This document shows positions 36,201 to 43,777 of a stretch of 64,000 nt of DNA, one piece after another. Each line of letters starts with the position of its first letter. Position 1 is the first letter of the stretch. Both the position numbers and the translations under genes were made by a program. The stretch spans positions 3,376,001 through 3,440,000 of the forward strand of contig NZ_CP053021.1 of assembly GCF_013001025.1 (NCBI RefSeq), in the 5' to 3' direction. This DNA is from Sphingobium yanoikuyae. GTDB taxonomy: Bacteria > Pseudomonadota > Alphaproteobacteria > Sphingomonadales > Sphingomonadaceae. Under the pieces are notes generated by a model, which was not told the DNA's origin, ran no database searches, and saw only the letters and a program-made list of their open reading frames with translations.

Positions 36201-36301
36201 AGGTTGACGAAGGCCCAGGCGCCCAGCCCGGCGGTCAGCAGGGCGAGCGCGATGACGATCAGGCGATAGGACAGCGCCCAGGCGGCGAGCGATTTGAGCA
36301 T
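33230..36301 (-). CDS. heavy-metal efflux RND transporter (CzcA/CusA family)
   Basis: 1,023 aa, full length for an HME-RND pump with 12 TM helices. N-terminal MLKSLAAWALSYRLIVIALA is TM1; VDAYPNIAQTQVKVI and MTPEEVESRVITPIE are conserved family blocks. TM4 reads GLAIAIGMLVDGAVVVVEN, where the Asp and Glu belong to the proton relay. Proton-driven export of metal ions across the envelope with CzcB and CzcC. The TM4 motif combines AIG (CusA-like) with DGA (CzcA-like), so ion specificity is not safely assignable. Confidence 0.9.
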   Translation of the reverse strand: MLKSLAAWALSYRLIVIALALLTAGLGAWAFVNLPVDAYPNIAQTQVKVILKAPGMTPEEVESRVITPIEMEMLGIPGQAILRSSAKYAIADITIDFVDGTDIYWARQQVAERLSGVMGDLPPAVSGGMAPISTPLSDIFMFTIEGPLSLEEKRTLLDWTIRPALRTVPGVADVNALGGYVRTFEVRPDPIALASAGLGIADLQEAIERGNRNDGAGRLSQGEESLIVRAVGAIRSEADLQSMVIATRNGRIVRMGDVATVGTGSLTRYGAVTANGKGEAVQGLVIALRGADARAVVDGVKARVAELEKTLPQGTKIAVFYDRSDLIGRAVGTVEKALIEATILVIILLILFLGDWRAAAIVAATLPMSALVTFLMMRGMGLSANLMSLGGLAIAIGMLVDGAVVVVENIVERLNHAKDDGPPRLHHVYRATSEVVVPVSAGIVIIALVFLPLLSLEGLEGKLFAPVALTIIFALAGSLLIALTLVPVLASLGLKAGHHGEPWIMRKLTPRYRALLDGAFGRKRLVYGLASLGLALAGLAYGAVGKTFMPSMDEGSVIVQTAKLPTINLDQSVLGDTAVQRSLMKDVPEIAQIIARVGTDEIGLDPMSPNETDSFVVLKPQQEWRGDKAFVVDEIRKSLDRLPGIEPTFTQPIEMRVSEMLTGSRGDLAVKIFGPDLATLSNLAGQVQKILSKTRGASEVMTVANDHVDYLQLDIDRAAAGRFGMPIDQMQDTLRAQIEGVHAGVVADGQKRVPILVKGDETIRSDATRFADLPLRTPDGTVARVSDMARVERTEGPVKLDHENGSRYALVQAFVSGRDLVGYVDEARATVDREIKMPAGYRMVWGGQFENQQRASARLMLVIPAALLLILLVLLMTLRSMRASLLILANIPFAMVGGIISLWVSGQYLSVPASVGFIALLGIAVLNGLVLVAYFRQLREEGQSMAQAVRLGAERRLRPVLMTASITAFGLVPLMFATGPGSEIQKPLAIVVIGGLVSSTLLTLILLPILFERFGEGATEARS

Positions 36302-36307
36302 CCGGCC

Positions 36308-37408
36308 TTACTCGTCCATCGCCAGCGGCTTGAGCGCGCTGGTGCCGGCGACGACGACCTGCTCGCCCGGCTTCACGCCGGACAGGATAAGGACATGATT
36401 GCCATCCTTGCCGCCAGCCTTGACCGCGCGCGCAATGACACCGGCGCGGGTGCGCACGAACAGCGTGTCACCGCCGGGTAGTGTCGTGACGGCGGCGGCG
36501 GGCACCATGGCGGCTCCGGCCGGCGCCGGTCCGAAGATCGACAGGCTGGTGGCGCGGCCGGCCATGGCACCGGGGCCAGCCGGCAGCCTGGCCTTCAACG
36601 TCACCGACCGGGTGGCGGGATCGATGGTCGATCCGACAGCGGTCACCGTGCCGCGCAGATCATCGCCCAGCGCCACGGCCATGCCGGGCTTCACCTGCCC
36701 CGCCAGCCGCTCGGGCAATTGCGCCTGTGCTTCATATTGGCCGGCCGCATCGATCACATAGGGGGCGGTGGTGCCATCGACGACGCTGCCGGCATGGATC
36801 GCGGCGCTGGTCACGCGGCCGGCGATCGGCGCGGTCAGCGTGTAGGTGCCGCTGGCGCCCGATCCGTTCACCATCGTCAGGATGCGGCTCTTTTCCGACA
36901 CGTCGGCACGAGCTTCACCCAGCACGGCGCGGGCCTCGTCCGCGCGAGCGCCGGCGATGATGCCTTCGCGCTCCAGTTGCGACAGGCGGCTGGCGCTCGA
37001 TTGCGCGACGCCCAGCCTTGCGCTCGCGCGATTGAGGTCCGCGCCCATGGACAGGACATCGCGACTGGAGACGATCGCCAGCGGCTGGCCGCGCCGCACC
37101 TCCTCACCCTCGACCACCAGGATGCGGGTGACGACGCCGGGGAAGGTGGCAGCGACCGCGACACGGGCGTTGGGCGGCGGCGCGATCAGGGCGGGCACGA
37201 CCGCGATCGGCGCTTCGGTGGCAGCGACGGCCGCGCCGAATTTCAGACCGAGCCGGGCGATATTGTCCGCGGTCAGCGGGATCGATCCGTCCGCCGGTTG
37301 CGCCGCAGCACTGTCATTGGCGGGCGCGGCCTGCTCCCCCGAACAGGCGGCAAGCGTCAGGAGGGCGAGAGCACCGGGCAAGCGCACGAATCGGAATAGC
37401 GGGACCAT
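36308..37408 (-). CDS. RND efflux periplasmic adaptor (CzcB/CusB family)
   Basis: 366 aa lipoprotein: signal LPGALALLTLAACSG has a lipobox with Cys at about residue 22. The barrel-sandwich hybrid halves are visible as VAVAATFPGVVTRILVVEGE and GTYTLTAPIAGRVTSAAIHA, around a short alpha-hairpin. It links CzcA to the outer-membrane channel. Six bases separate it from czcA. The kinase gene ends 56 bases upstream of its start. Confidence 0.87.
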   Translation of the reverse strand: MVPLFRFVRLPGALALLTLAACSGEQAAPANDSAAAQPADGSIPLTADNIARLGLKFGAAVAATEAPIAVVPALIAPPPNARVAVAATFPGVVTRILVVEGEEVRRGQPLAIVSSRDVLSMGADLNRASARLGVAQSSASRLSQLEREGIIAGARADEARAVLGEARADVSEKSRILTMVNGSGASGTYTLTAPIAGRVTSAAIHAGSVVDGTTAPYVIDAAGQYEAQAQLPERLAGQVKPGMAVALGDDLRGTVTAVGSTIDPATRSVTLKARLPAGPGAMAGRATSLSIFGPAPAGAAMVPAAAVTTLPGGDTLFVRTRAGVIARAVKAGGKDGNHVLILSGVKPGEQVVVAGTSALKPLAMDE

Positions 37409-37464
37409 GGCCCCAGCCCTATGGGATCAAACTGACGAGACCCTGACGAGGGGGTTTCGGACGA

Positions 37465-38484
37465 TCAACGCGGTGGCGCGAAATCCAGCACCAGTTCCTG
37501 TGCATCGGCCGTGCTGGAAAGGGTGCCGCCATGCGCGGCCATGATGCGGGCGACGATCGCCAGCCCCAGCCCGGCGCCTTCGCTGCTGGCATGATCCGCG
37601 CGGCGATGGCGCTGGACCAGTTCGGCCAGCCGCTCGGGTGTCAGCCCAGCGCCGCCATCCTTCACCCGCAGCCGGGACCCCGGACCGGCGATCACGGTGA
37701 CGGCGCCACCGGGCGGCGTCACCCGCAGCGCATTTTCGACAAGGTTGCGCAGCGCCGCCGCGACCGTCTCACGCTGCCCTATGATCGGCGTGACATCGCC
37801 GACGCGGGTCAGCGACAGGCTCTTGTCGGCCGCAATCGCGCCGGGCGCCATCAGGCTGACGATGTCGGCACTCACATCCTCCAGCCGGACGCTGTCGCGG
37901 ATCGACTGGGCCACGCTCTGCGCCTCGACCCGCGCGAGCAGCATCAACTGGTCGATCAGCCGGCGCATCGCGATCACCTCGGCCCGCAGGCGGGGGGCGT
38001 CGGGATGGTCGAGCCCGTCCAGTTCCAACGCCAGCACAGCGAGCGGCGTGCGCAGTTCATGCGCGACATCGGCGGCGAACGCCTCATGATCGCGCGCCGC
38101 CTGGTCAAGCTGGCCGAGCAGGCGATTGACCGCCTGGGCGAAGGGCACGGCCTCGGTCGGAAAGGCGGCATGATCGATCAGCACGCCGCGCTGATGACGT
38201 TCGGCCACCTGCAACTGGGCGACCGCCTCCCCCAGCGGCGCCAGCGCCTTTCGGATCACCATCAGGCTGGCCATGCCCATCGGGATGATCAGCACCAGGA
38301 TCGGCAGGATCACATGCTCGAACAATTCGCGAAAGGCATGGCGGGCGGCCGCCGGGTCGCCCAGCGCGGTGAAGCTTTGCCGATGCTCGTTGATGATGAA
38401 GACGAGCAGCAGCGTGGTGCCGATGAAGCCGACGATCGAGAGGCCGATGAAGAGCCGACGGGCGATCGAGCGACGCTGGCTCAT
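37465..38484 (-). CDS. sensor histidine kinase of the metal-efflux operon
   Basis: 339 aa from the ATG at 38484, overlapping the regulator stop (ATGA). Two TM helices (SIARRLFIGLSIVGFIGTTL region and VILPILVLIIPMGMASLMV) enclose a short periplasmic loop. Catalytic blocks: VAHELRTPLAVLALELDGL (phospho-His), NLVENALRV, DGGAGL and GAGLGLAIVARIM. The small sensor and operon context indicate metal sensing in the periplasm (inference). Confidence 0.87.
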   Translation of the reverse strand: MSQRRSIARRLFIGLSIVGFIGTTLLLVFIINEHRQSFTALGDPAAARHAFRELFEHVILPILVLIIPMGMASLMVIRKALAPLGEAVAQLQVAERHQRGVLIDHAAFPTEAVPFAQAVNRLLGQLDQAARDHEAFAADVAHELRTPLAVLALELDGLDHPDAPRLRAEVIAMRRLIDQLMLLARVEAQSVAQSIRDSVRLEDVSADIVSLMAPGAIAADKSLSLTRVGDVTPIIGQRETVAAALRNLVENALRVTPPGGAVTVIAGPGSRLRVKDGGAGLTPERLAELVQRHRRADHASSEGAGLGLAIVARIMAAHGGTLSSTADAQELVLDFAPPR

Positions 38485-39158
38485 GCCGCCGGCTCCCGCA
38501 GCATATAGCCGACGCCGCGCACGGTATGGAGCATGCCGCGCGCGCCAGCCTCCTCCAGCTTGCGGCGCAGGCGCGACACCGTGGCCTCGACCGCATTGGG
38601 GGTGACCGGCTCGGCAAAGGAATAGAGCGCGCTTTCGATGCTTTCGCGCCGGACCACGGCGCCGGCCTGGCGCAGCAGCAGTTCCAGCAGATCGGTCTCG
38701 CGGCGGGACAGGTCGATCGCCTGCCCCGCGCACAGCGTCATGCGCCGCGCCGAATCGACCAGCAGCGGACCGAAGCGCAATTCGGTCTGCGCACGTGGCC
38801 CCGGCCGGCGCATCAGCGCGCGGATGCGGGCGGCGATCTCGTCCACCTCGGCGGGCTTCACCACATAATCGTCGGCGCCGGCATCGAGGCCGGTGATCCG
38901 ATCCTCCAGCGCGTCGCGCGCCGTCAGGATCAGGGCCGGCTGCATATGCCCCTGCCGCCTGATGTCGCGCAGCCAGGCAATGCCGTCGCCATCAGGCAGG
39001 CCGCGATCGACGATCAGTACATCATGAACTTCCGCTGCGACGGCCTCTGTCGCAATGATCAGCGTTTCGGCATGGTCGCAATGGAACCCCCGCCGCTCGA
39101 GGCCGGCAATCAGCAATCCGGCCAGTCGACTATTGTCCTCAATCAGCAAGAGACGCAT
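38481..39158 (-). CDS. OmpR-family response regulator of the metal-efflux operon
   Basis: 225 aa from the ATG at 39158 (an ATG at 39170 is possible). MRLLLIEDNSRLAGLLIAGL holds the acidic pair, LIVDRGLPDG the phospho-Asp and YVVKPAEVDE the conserved Lys; the winged helix ends with ATVSRLRRKLEEAGARGM and TVRGVGYML. It is similar in layout to CzcR/CusR-type metal regulators and leads the six-gene operon. Just upstream lies a broken ardC-like gene, so its native promoter may be partly of foreign origin. Confidence 0.88.
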   Translation of the reverse strand: MRLLLIEDNSRLAGLLIAGLERRGFHCDHAETLIIATEAVAAEVHDVLIVDRGLPDGDGIAWLRDIRRQGHMQPALILTARDALEDRITGLDAGADDYVVKPAEVDEIAARIRALMRRPGPRAQTELRFGPLLVDSARRMTLCAGQAIDLSRRETDLLELLLRQAGAVVRRESIESALYSFAEPVTPNAVEATVSRLRRKLEEAGARGMLHTVRGVGYMLREPAA

Positions 39159-39176
39159 GATGAGTCTCATCCCGTT

Positions 39177-39559
39177 TCATCCATGGTGGATCAACAGATT
39201 TCTCTGGAAGTCGCCAAGTTTCTTGGCCCTCGCCGCCTTCTCCTGCTCATCCTTCGGCGTGAAACGGTCGGCATAGCAGACGCTGGTCCCTACCTCGCCC
39301 TTGCGGACATTGCCGCCCAGCGCCTGCGCCTGCCGATAGGCGATCCAGCTCTGCGCGCCATAGCCCCGCTCGACAGACGGTCCAACAGGATCAGGATATT
39401 GATGCCTGAATAGCAGCGGCCCGTTGCCGCATTGCGGAGAAGCCCTATGACAGTGAGGCTCGTGTCCCAGGGCTGCACCCATGGCAGCCGTCCCTCTTCC
39501 AGCTGTGCGATGATATGCTGCGTCACATCGTCATAGAGCGATCCATTACCCGTACCCAT
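39177..39559 (-). pseudogene. ArdC-like antirestriction protein (DUF1738), frameshifted and truncated
   Basis: The ATG at 39559 has a good ribosome site. The N-terminus MGTGNGSLYDDVTQHIIAQL and the LPWVQPWD and GRCYSGINILIL blocks are those of ArdC/DUF1738 proteins common on sphingomonad plasmids. Near 39390 the frame shifts; VERGYGAQSWIAYRQAQALG and GNVRKGEVGTSVCYADRFTP continue in another frame, and the sequence breaks off after DEQEKAARAK. The C-terminal metallopeptidase part is missing. A trace of plasmid or conjugative-element DNA. Confidence 0.78.
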
Positions 39560-39834
39560 GTCCTTTCTCCTGCCTCTCCAGCACCGGCCGCCGGAATGGC
39601 GGGGATGGGCGGCAAGGAGCCGCACGGCAGGCCCGTGCCCATAAGGCGGGCTGCACCCGCAGGGCCGCAACGCAAGAGAAGGAGCCGGTGCAGCCGCGCT
39701 GGCAGCAGCCAGCAGCCAGCAGCCCAAAAGGCTGCAATGCGTCAGCGACCGACCTATATGGGACGAGTTAGGCAAAGCCGTCTCGAAGGCGCCAGGGCGC
39801 CATAGGGCGTGGTCCGCCAGAGGCGGAGACGCCA
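39560..39834. other. non-coding leader region of the ardC relic
   Basis: GC-rich with repeated CAGCAGCCAGCAGC-like tracts. No supported gene. Presumably the old upstream region of the ardC-like gene. Confidence 0.4.
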
Positions 39835-40105
39835 AAAATAAAGATCCCATCGACAGAAAAATATGACAGGCTTCAAATATTTTCACGCACCTCATGAACA
39901 TTACAGAAAGATAAATTCAGAGTTTTAAAACATTTTAATTTTATGATTGTCAGAGATGTACGTGTAAATTGTCGTGACTGCAGTTGAATATATCTGAAAT
40001 ATTATATTTGATTTTAACCGATTTTTTCTCGGCTATTAATTCCACCACTCCACCAATACAATCAGTGAATTTTTGATAAATATGCAATAACCGTAAAGGA
40101 CATGG
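39835..40105. other. AT-rich non-coding stretch
   Basis: About 270 bp with far lower GC than the rest of the window (for example runs such as AACATTTTAATTTTATGAT and ATCTGAAATATTATATTTG). No coding frame on either strand. It lies between the ardC relic and the end of the arabinoside locus and marks a composition boundary. Confidence 0.7.
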
Positions 40106-40110
40106 CGACA

Positions 40111-41703
40111 TCAATTGCGCGTGACCTGCCCCAGCGTGAGCATCACCACACTGTGCTCGGGCAATGTCACGGTCAGAGCGCCTTGCGAGAGGGTCGCGCC
40201 ACTGAACGGGACAGGCCTCACCACATCGGGCGATCCGAAATCATTGTGCGACTGGACACTCGGCGCGGTCAGGATACGCCCCTCGACCATAGAGGCGGTT
40301 ACCCCCTCCAGTTTCGCGGTCACTGTCATCGGTCGATTGGGGTCGGTGTTGGTAAGGGCGATATGCACAATGCCTGCGCTGTCGCGCACCGCCGCTGCGC
40401 TGAGCGCAGGCATCGCCCATTGATCCCTGCTGTACCAGGGGGATGCCAATTCCAAGGGCAGGAAGGTCGCATCCTGGAAGGGCTTGTACATGTCGAACAC
40501 ATGATAGGTGGGCGTCAGCACCATCTTGTCGTCGCGGGTCAGGATCATGGCCTGGAGCACATTCACCATCTGGGCGATGTTGGTCATGCGCACCCGGTCG
40601 GCATGGCGGGCGAACAGGTTGATGTTGAGCGCGGCGATGATCGCATCCCGCATACTATTCTGCTGATAGAGGAATCCGGGATTGGTGCCGGGTTCAACAT
40701 CGGTCCAGATGCCCCATTCGTCCACCGCCAGGTTGACGCGCTTTTCGGGATCATATCTGTCCATGATCGCGCCATGCTTTTCCAGCAGTTCCTCCATGAC
40801 CAGGGTGCTAGCAAGCGTGCGGGCATAGTCCGTTTCGGTGAACTGGGTCGCCGATCCCTTCACCTTGCCGCGCGTGGGGTGCGTGTAATAATGCAGGCCG
40901 ATACCGTCGATCGACTTGCCGGCGACGCGCATCATCACGTCGGTCCAATCATAATCGCGGCTGTTCGCCCCGCTCGCGATCTTGAGGATCTTCGTGCCAC
41001 GCGGTGCTTTCACGAAGGTCGCGTAACGGCGTGTGACGTCAGCCGCATATTCGGCGCGCATGTTACCGCCGCATCCCCACAGTTCGTTGCCGATACCGAA
41101 CATCGGAAGTTTCCAGGGCTCCTTGCGGCCGTTCTTCGCGCGTTCCTGCGCCAGCGTACCGGCCGGCGCGGTCATATATTCGACCCACTCCGCCATTTCC
41201 GCCGGTGATCCATTGCCGACATTGCCCGACACATAGGCTTCCGCGCCGATCAGTTCGGCGAAATCCATGAACTCATGCGTGCCAAAGCTATTGGGTTCCG
41301 CGACGCCGCCCCAATGGGTGTTGATCTTGACCGGACGCTTGCCACGCGGGCCGATCCCCTCGCGCCAATGATATTCATCGGCAAAGCAGCCGCCCGGCCA
41401 ACGCACCAGCGGCACGTTCAAATGCTTCAGGGCGGCGACCACATCATTGCGATAGCCCCGCGTGTTCGGGATTTTCGCTTCCGGACCGACCCAGATGCCA
41501 CCATAAATGCCATAACCCAGATGTTCGGCAAATTGACTGAATATCCTACGATCTATTGTCGCACCGGGCTGGTCGGCATGAAGCGTCGCCGACACGTTCA
41601 GGATCGTGGCGGCTGCCGGACTTTCCTGCGCCATTACTGATGCATGCGGCGTCATGATCGCCGTCGCCAGCAACCCGATGGACAATATGGAGCGCTTGAT
41701 CAT
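40111..41703 (-). CDS. exported alpha-L-arabinofuranosidase (GH51)
   Basis: 530 aa. MIKRSILSIGLLATAIM to VMAQ is a signal peptide. GH51 landmarks: FAEHLGYGIYGGIWVG, VRWPGGCFADEYHWREGIGP, the acid/base Glu in GIGNELWGCGG, and the nucleophile Glu in LAVDEWGIW. It removes terminal L-arabinofuranosyl groups from arabinan, arabinoxylan or arabinogalactan in the periplasm. AGAGGA lies before the ATG. It ends the catabolic gene run that starts at the TonB receptor. Confidence 0.92.
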   Translation of the reverse strand: MIKRSILSIGLLATAIMTPHASVMAQESPAAATILNVSATLHADQPGATIDRRIFSQFAEHLGYGIYGGIWVGPEAKIPNTRGYRNDVVAALKHLNVPLVRWPGGCFADEYHWREGIGPRGKRPVKINTHWGGVAEPNSFGTHEFMDFAELIGAEAYVSGNVGNGSPAEMAEWVEYMTAPAGTLAQERAKNGRKEPWKLPMFGIGNELWGCGGNMRAEYAADVTRRYATFVKAPRGTKILKIASGANSRDYDWTDVMMRVAGKSIDGIGLHYYTHPTRGKVKGSATQFTETDYARTLASTLVMEELLEKHGAIMDRYDPEKRVNLAVDEWGIWTDVEPGTNPGFLYQQNSMRDAIIAALNINLFARHADRVRMTNIAQMVNVLQAMILTRDDKMVLTPTYHVFDMYKPFQDATFLPLELASPWYSRDQWAMPALSAAAVRDSAGIVHIALTNTDPNRPMTVTAKLEGVTASMVEGRILTAPSVQSHNDFGSPDVVRPVPFSGATLSQGALTVTLPEHSVVMLTLGQVTRN

Positions 41704-41729
41704 TCCGTCCTCTCCCAATCCGGCACGTT

Positions 41730-42602
41730 TCACGCGTTTCTGAGCGGCTCCACGATCGCGGCGATGTCGCGATGTCCTTCCCCGGCAGAGTCGGCCTCGA
41801 CGAAGCGCTGCCGTGCGGCCTGGGCGATAGCAGAGGTGATGCCGACATCGGCCAACGCCTGCGCAGCATATCCCAGATCCTTTGCCATCAGCGGCACCAG
41901 GAAATGCGGGGCATAATCGCGATCGAGCATCCGTCGGCCCACGCCCTTCACCATCGGACTGGCGGGGGCACCGTCGAAGAGAATGGACATCGCCTGCTCG
42001 ACGTCCAGTCCATGCTTCTCGAACAAGGCGATGGCTTCTGCCAAGCTGGCCGCCTGCACGCCGCACAGGTAATTATTGGCAAGCTTGACCGTAGCGGCGC
42101 TGCCGACGGGGCCGAGATGGACAAGCGCCCCGCCCATGGCATCAAAGGCTGGGCGAGCGGCTTCGATCGCATCCGCGTCGCCGCCGACGAGGAAGCGGAG
42201 CGTACCCTGCGCCGCCTGATCGCGACTGCCGGTAACGGGCGCTTCCAGGAAACCTATGCCCCGGGCGACGGCTTCGCGCGCCAGACCGAATACCCAATCG
42301 CCGGTCAGCGTGCTGGATTCGATCGCGATCGCGCCCGCCTTCATCGCGGCGAGCGCGCCATCCGCTCCGGTCCAGACCATCTTAGACCCGTCGTCATTCG
42401 CCAGCATGGCGATGACGATGTCGGCATCTGTCGCCGCCTCCGCCGGCGAGGCGGCGATATGGGCGCCAGCCTCCCCCAATATTGCCGCCTTATCGGCACT
42501 ACGGTTCCACACCGTCACGTCGAAACCGGCCGACAGCAACTGGCGCGCCATGCCCGATCCCATGATGCCCAGACCAAGTACCGCCACTTTCATCTTCATC
42601 AT
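41730..42602 (-). CDS. NAD(P)-dependent oxidoreductase, 3-hydroxyisobutyrate dehydrogenase family
   Basis: 290 aa. Rossmann motif VLGLGIMGSGMARQL at the N-terminus, substrate-binding EAPVTGSRDQAAQGTL, and the catalytic Lys in VKLANNYL. Such beta-hydroxyacid dehydrogenases include tartronate semialdehyde reductase and 2-hydroxy-acid enzymes; the true substrate here is likely a sugar-acid product made by the adjacent enolase-superfamily enzyme (inference). The ATG overlaps the enolase stop. Confidence 0.85.
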   Translation of the reverse strand: MMKMKVAVLGLGIMGSGMARQLLSAGFDVTVWNRSADKAAILGEAGAHIAASPAEAATDADIVIAMLANDDGSKMVWTGADGALAAMKAGAIAIESSTLTGDWVFGLAREAVARGIGFLEAPVTGSRDQAAQGTLRFLVGGDADAIEAARPAFDAMGGALVHLGPVGSAATVKLANNYLCGVQAASLAEAIALFEKHGLDVEQAMSILFDGAPASPMVKGVGRRMLDRDYAPHFLVPLMAKDLGYAAQALADVGITSAIAQAARQRFVEADSAGEGHRDIAAIVEPLRNA

Positions 42603-43777
42603 CCGATCACCTTGAAACGCGCGAGCGCGGCCTCGTCAATTTCGAGTCCCAGGCCCGGAAGATTATCGTCAAGATCGATATGGCCATCGACTGCCTGGGG
42701 CTCGCCCTTGAAGATGTACCAGAAGAGCTCGTTGCCCACCTCCACATCGACCATCGGGAAATATTCGGCGATGGGGCTGTTGAGGCTCGCCATCACCACA
42801 TGATAATTGTGCATCTGGCCGGCATGAGGGACGACGGGGATGGAATAGGCTTCGGCGAGCGCCTGTATCTTTCGCGCGGCGGTGATGCCGCCGACGCGGT
42901 TGGTGTCGAACTGGAAATAGTCGAGCGATTTCGCCTCGATCATCTGGCGGAAGCCATAGCTGGTAAATTCATGCTCGCCCGCCGCGATCGGCGTCGTGCC
43001 GAACCGGCGCAGTTCATGATAGCCGTTGATATCGTCGGGAATGATCGCCTCCTCCAGCCAGCGCAGGTTGAAGGGTTCGATGAGGCGCATCATGCGCTTC
43101 GCATAGTCGAGGCTCCAGCCCATATAGGCGTCCGCCATGATGTCGATTTCGTCACCCACCGTTTCGCGCACGGTGCGGATCAGTTCGACATTGCGTGCCA
43201 TGCCCTCCGCCCCGTCGATCGGCCCCCAGCCGAAACGCAGCTTCATCGCCTTGTAGCCCTGCGCCTTGTAATTGGCGGCTTCCTGCGCCAGCTCGTCGAG
43301 CGGGATCGAGTAGAGGCGGCTGGCATAGACCGGGATCTTCGCCTTGGTCCGGCCGCCCAGCAGGCGGAAGACGGGCTGTTTCGCAGCCTTGCCCATCAGA
43401 TCCCAGATCGCGATGTCGAGCGCGGAAATCGCAACCAGCGCTACGCCCTTGCGCCCGAATGCCATGGTCTTGCGATACATATGCTGCCACAGAAACTCGC
43501 TGTCCCACGGATCCTGGCCGATCAACAAGGGGGCAAGATACTGGTCGATCAGTTGCTTGGTCACAAGCGGCGCGAGCGCGGCATTGCCGATCCCGACCAG
43601 CCCCTGGTCGGTGAAGATTTCGACAATCAGCCAGCCATGGAAGGTGAAGGTACCCATGGTTTCGGGCGACAGCATTGGCGACACCATATCCATGGGATTG
43701 GTGCAGAAGTGCGGCGGCAGCGGGACGGTTTCGCCTTCCCACTGGACGACGCGGGTGCGGATTTCGGTGATTTTCAA
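42599..43777 (-). CDS. mandelate racemase/enolase-superfamily sugar-acid dehydratase, L-rhamnonate dehydratase-like
   Basis: 392 aa from a TTG at 43777 that overlaps the MFS stop (TTGA), with AAAGG upstream. KAMKLRFGWGPIDGAEGM, DIMADAYMGW, EEAIIPDD and AGEHEFTSYGF supply the metal ligands and base pair of the superfamily; PHAGQMHNYH near the end is as in rhamnonate dehydratases. It should dehydrate an aldonic acid to a 2-keto-3-deoxy acid. L-rhamnonate or L-mannonate/L-lyxonate-type substrates are plausible. Confidence 0.84.
   Translation of the reverse strand: MKITEIRTRVVQWEGETVPLPPHFCTNPMDMVSPMLSPETMGTFTFHGWLIVEIFTDQGLVGIGNAALAPLVTKQLIDQYLAPLLIGQDPWDSEFLWQHMYRKTMAFGRKGVALVAISALDIAIWDLMGKAAKQPVFRLLGGRTKAKIPVYASRLYSIPLDELAQEAANYKAQGYKAMKLRFGWGPIDGAEGMARNVELIRTVRETVGDEIDIMADAYMGWSLDYAKRMMRLIEPFNLRWLEEAIIPDDINGYHELRRFGTTPIAAGEHEFTSYGFRQMIEAKSLDYFQFDTNRVGGITAARKIQALAEAYSIPVVPHAGQMHNYHVVMASLNSPIAEYFPMVDVEVGNELFWYIFKGEPQAVDGHIDLDDNLPGLGLEIDEAALARFKVIG

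Noticed and set aside
33581..36481. 966-codon plus-strand frame opposite the RND pump
   Set aside because: Antisense shadow of czcA, dominated by His/Arg/Asp/Gln as expected from complementing GC-rich codons.
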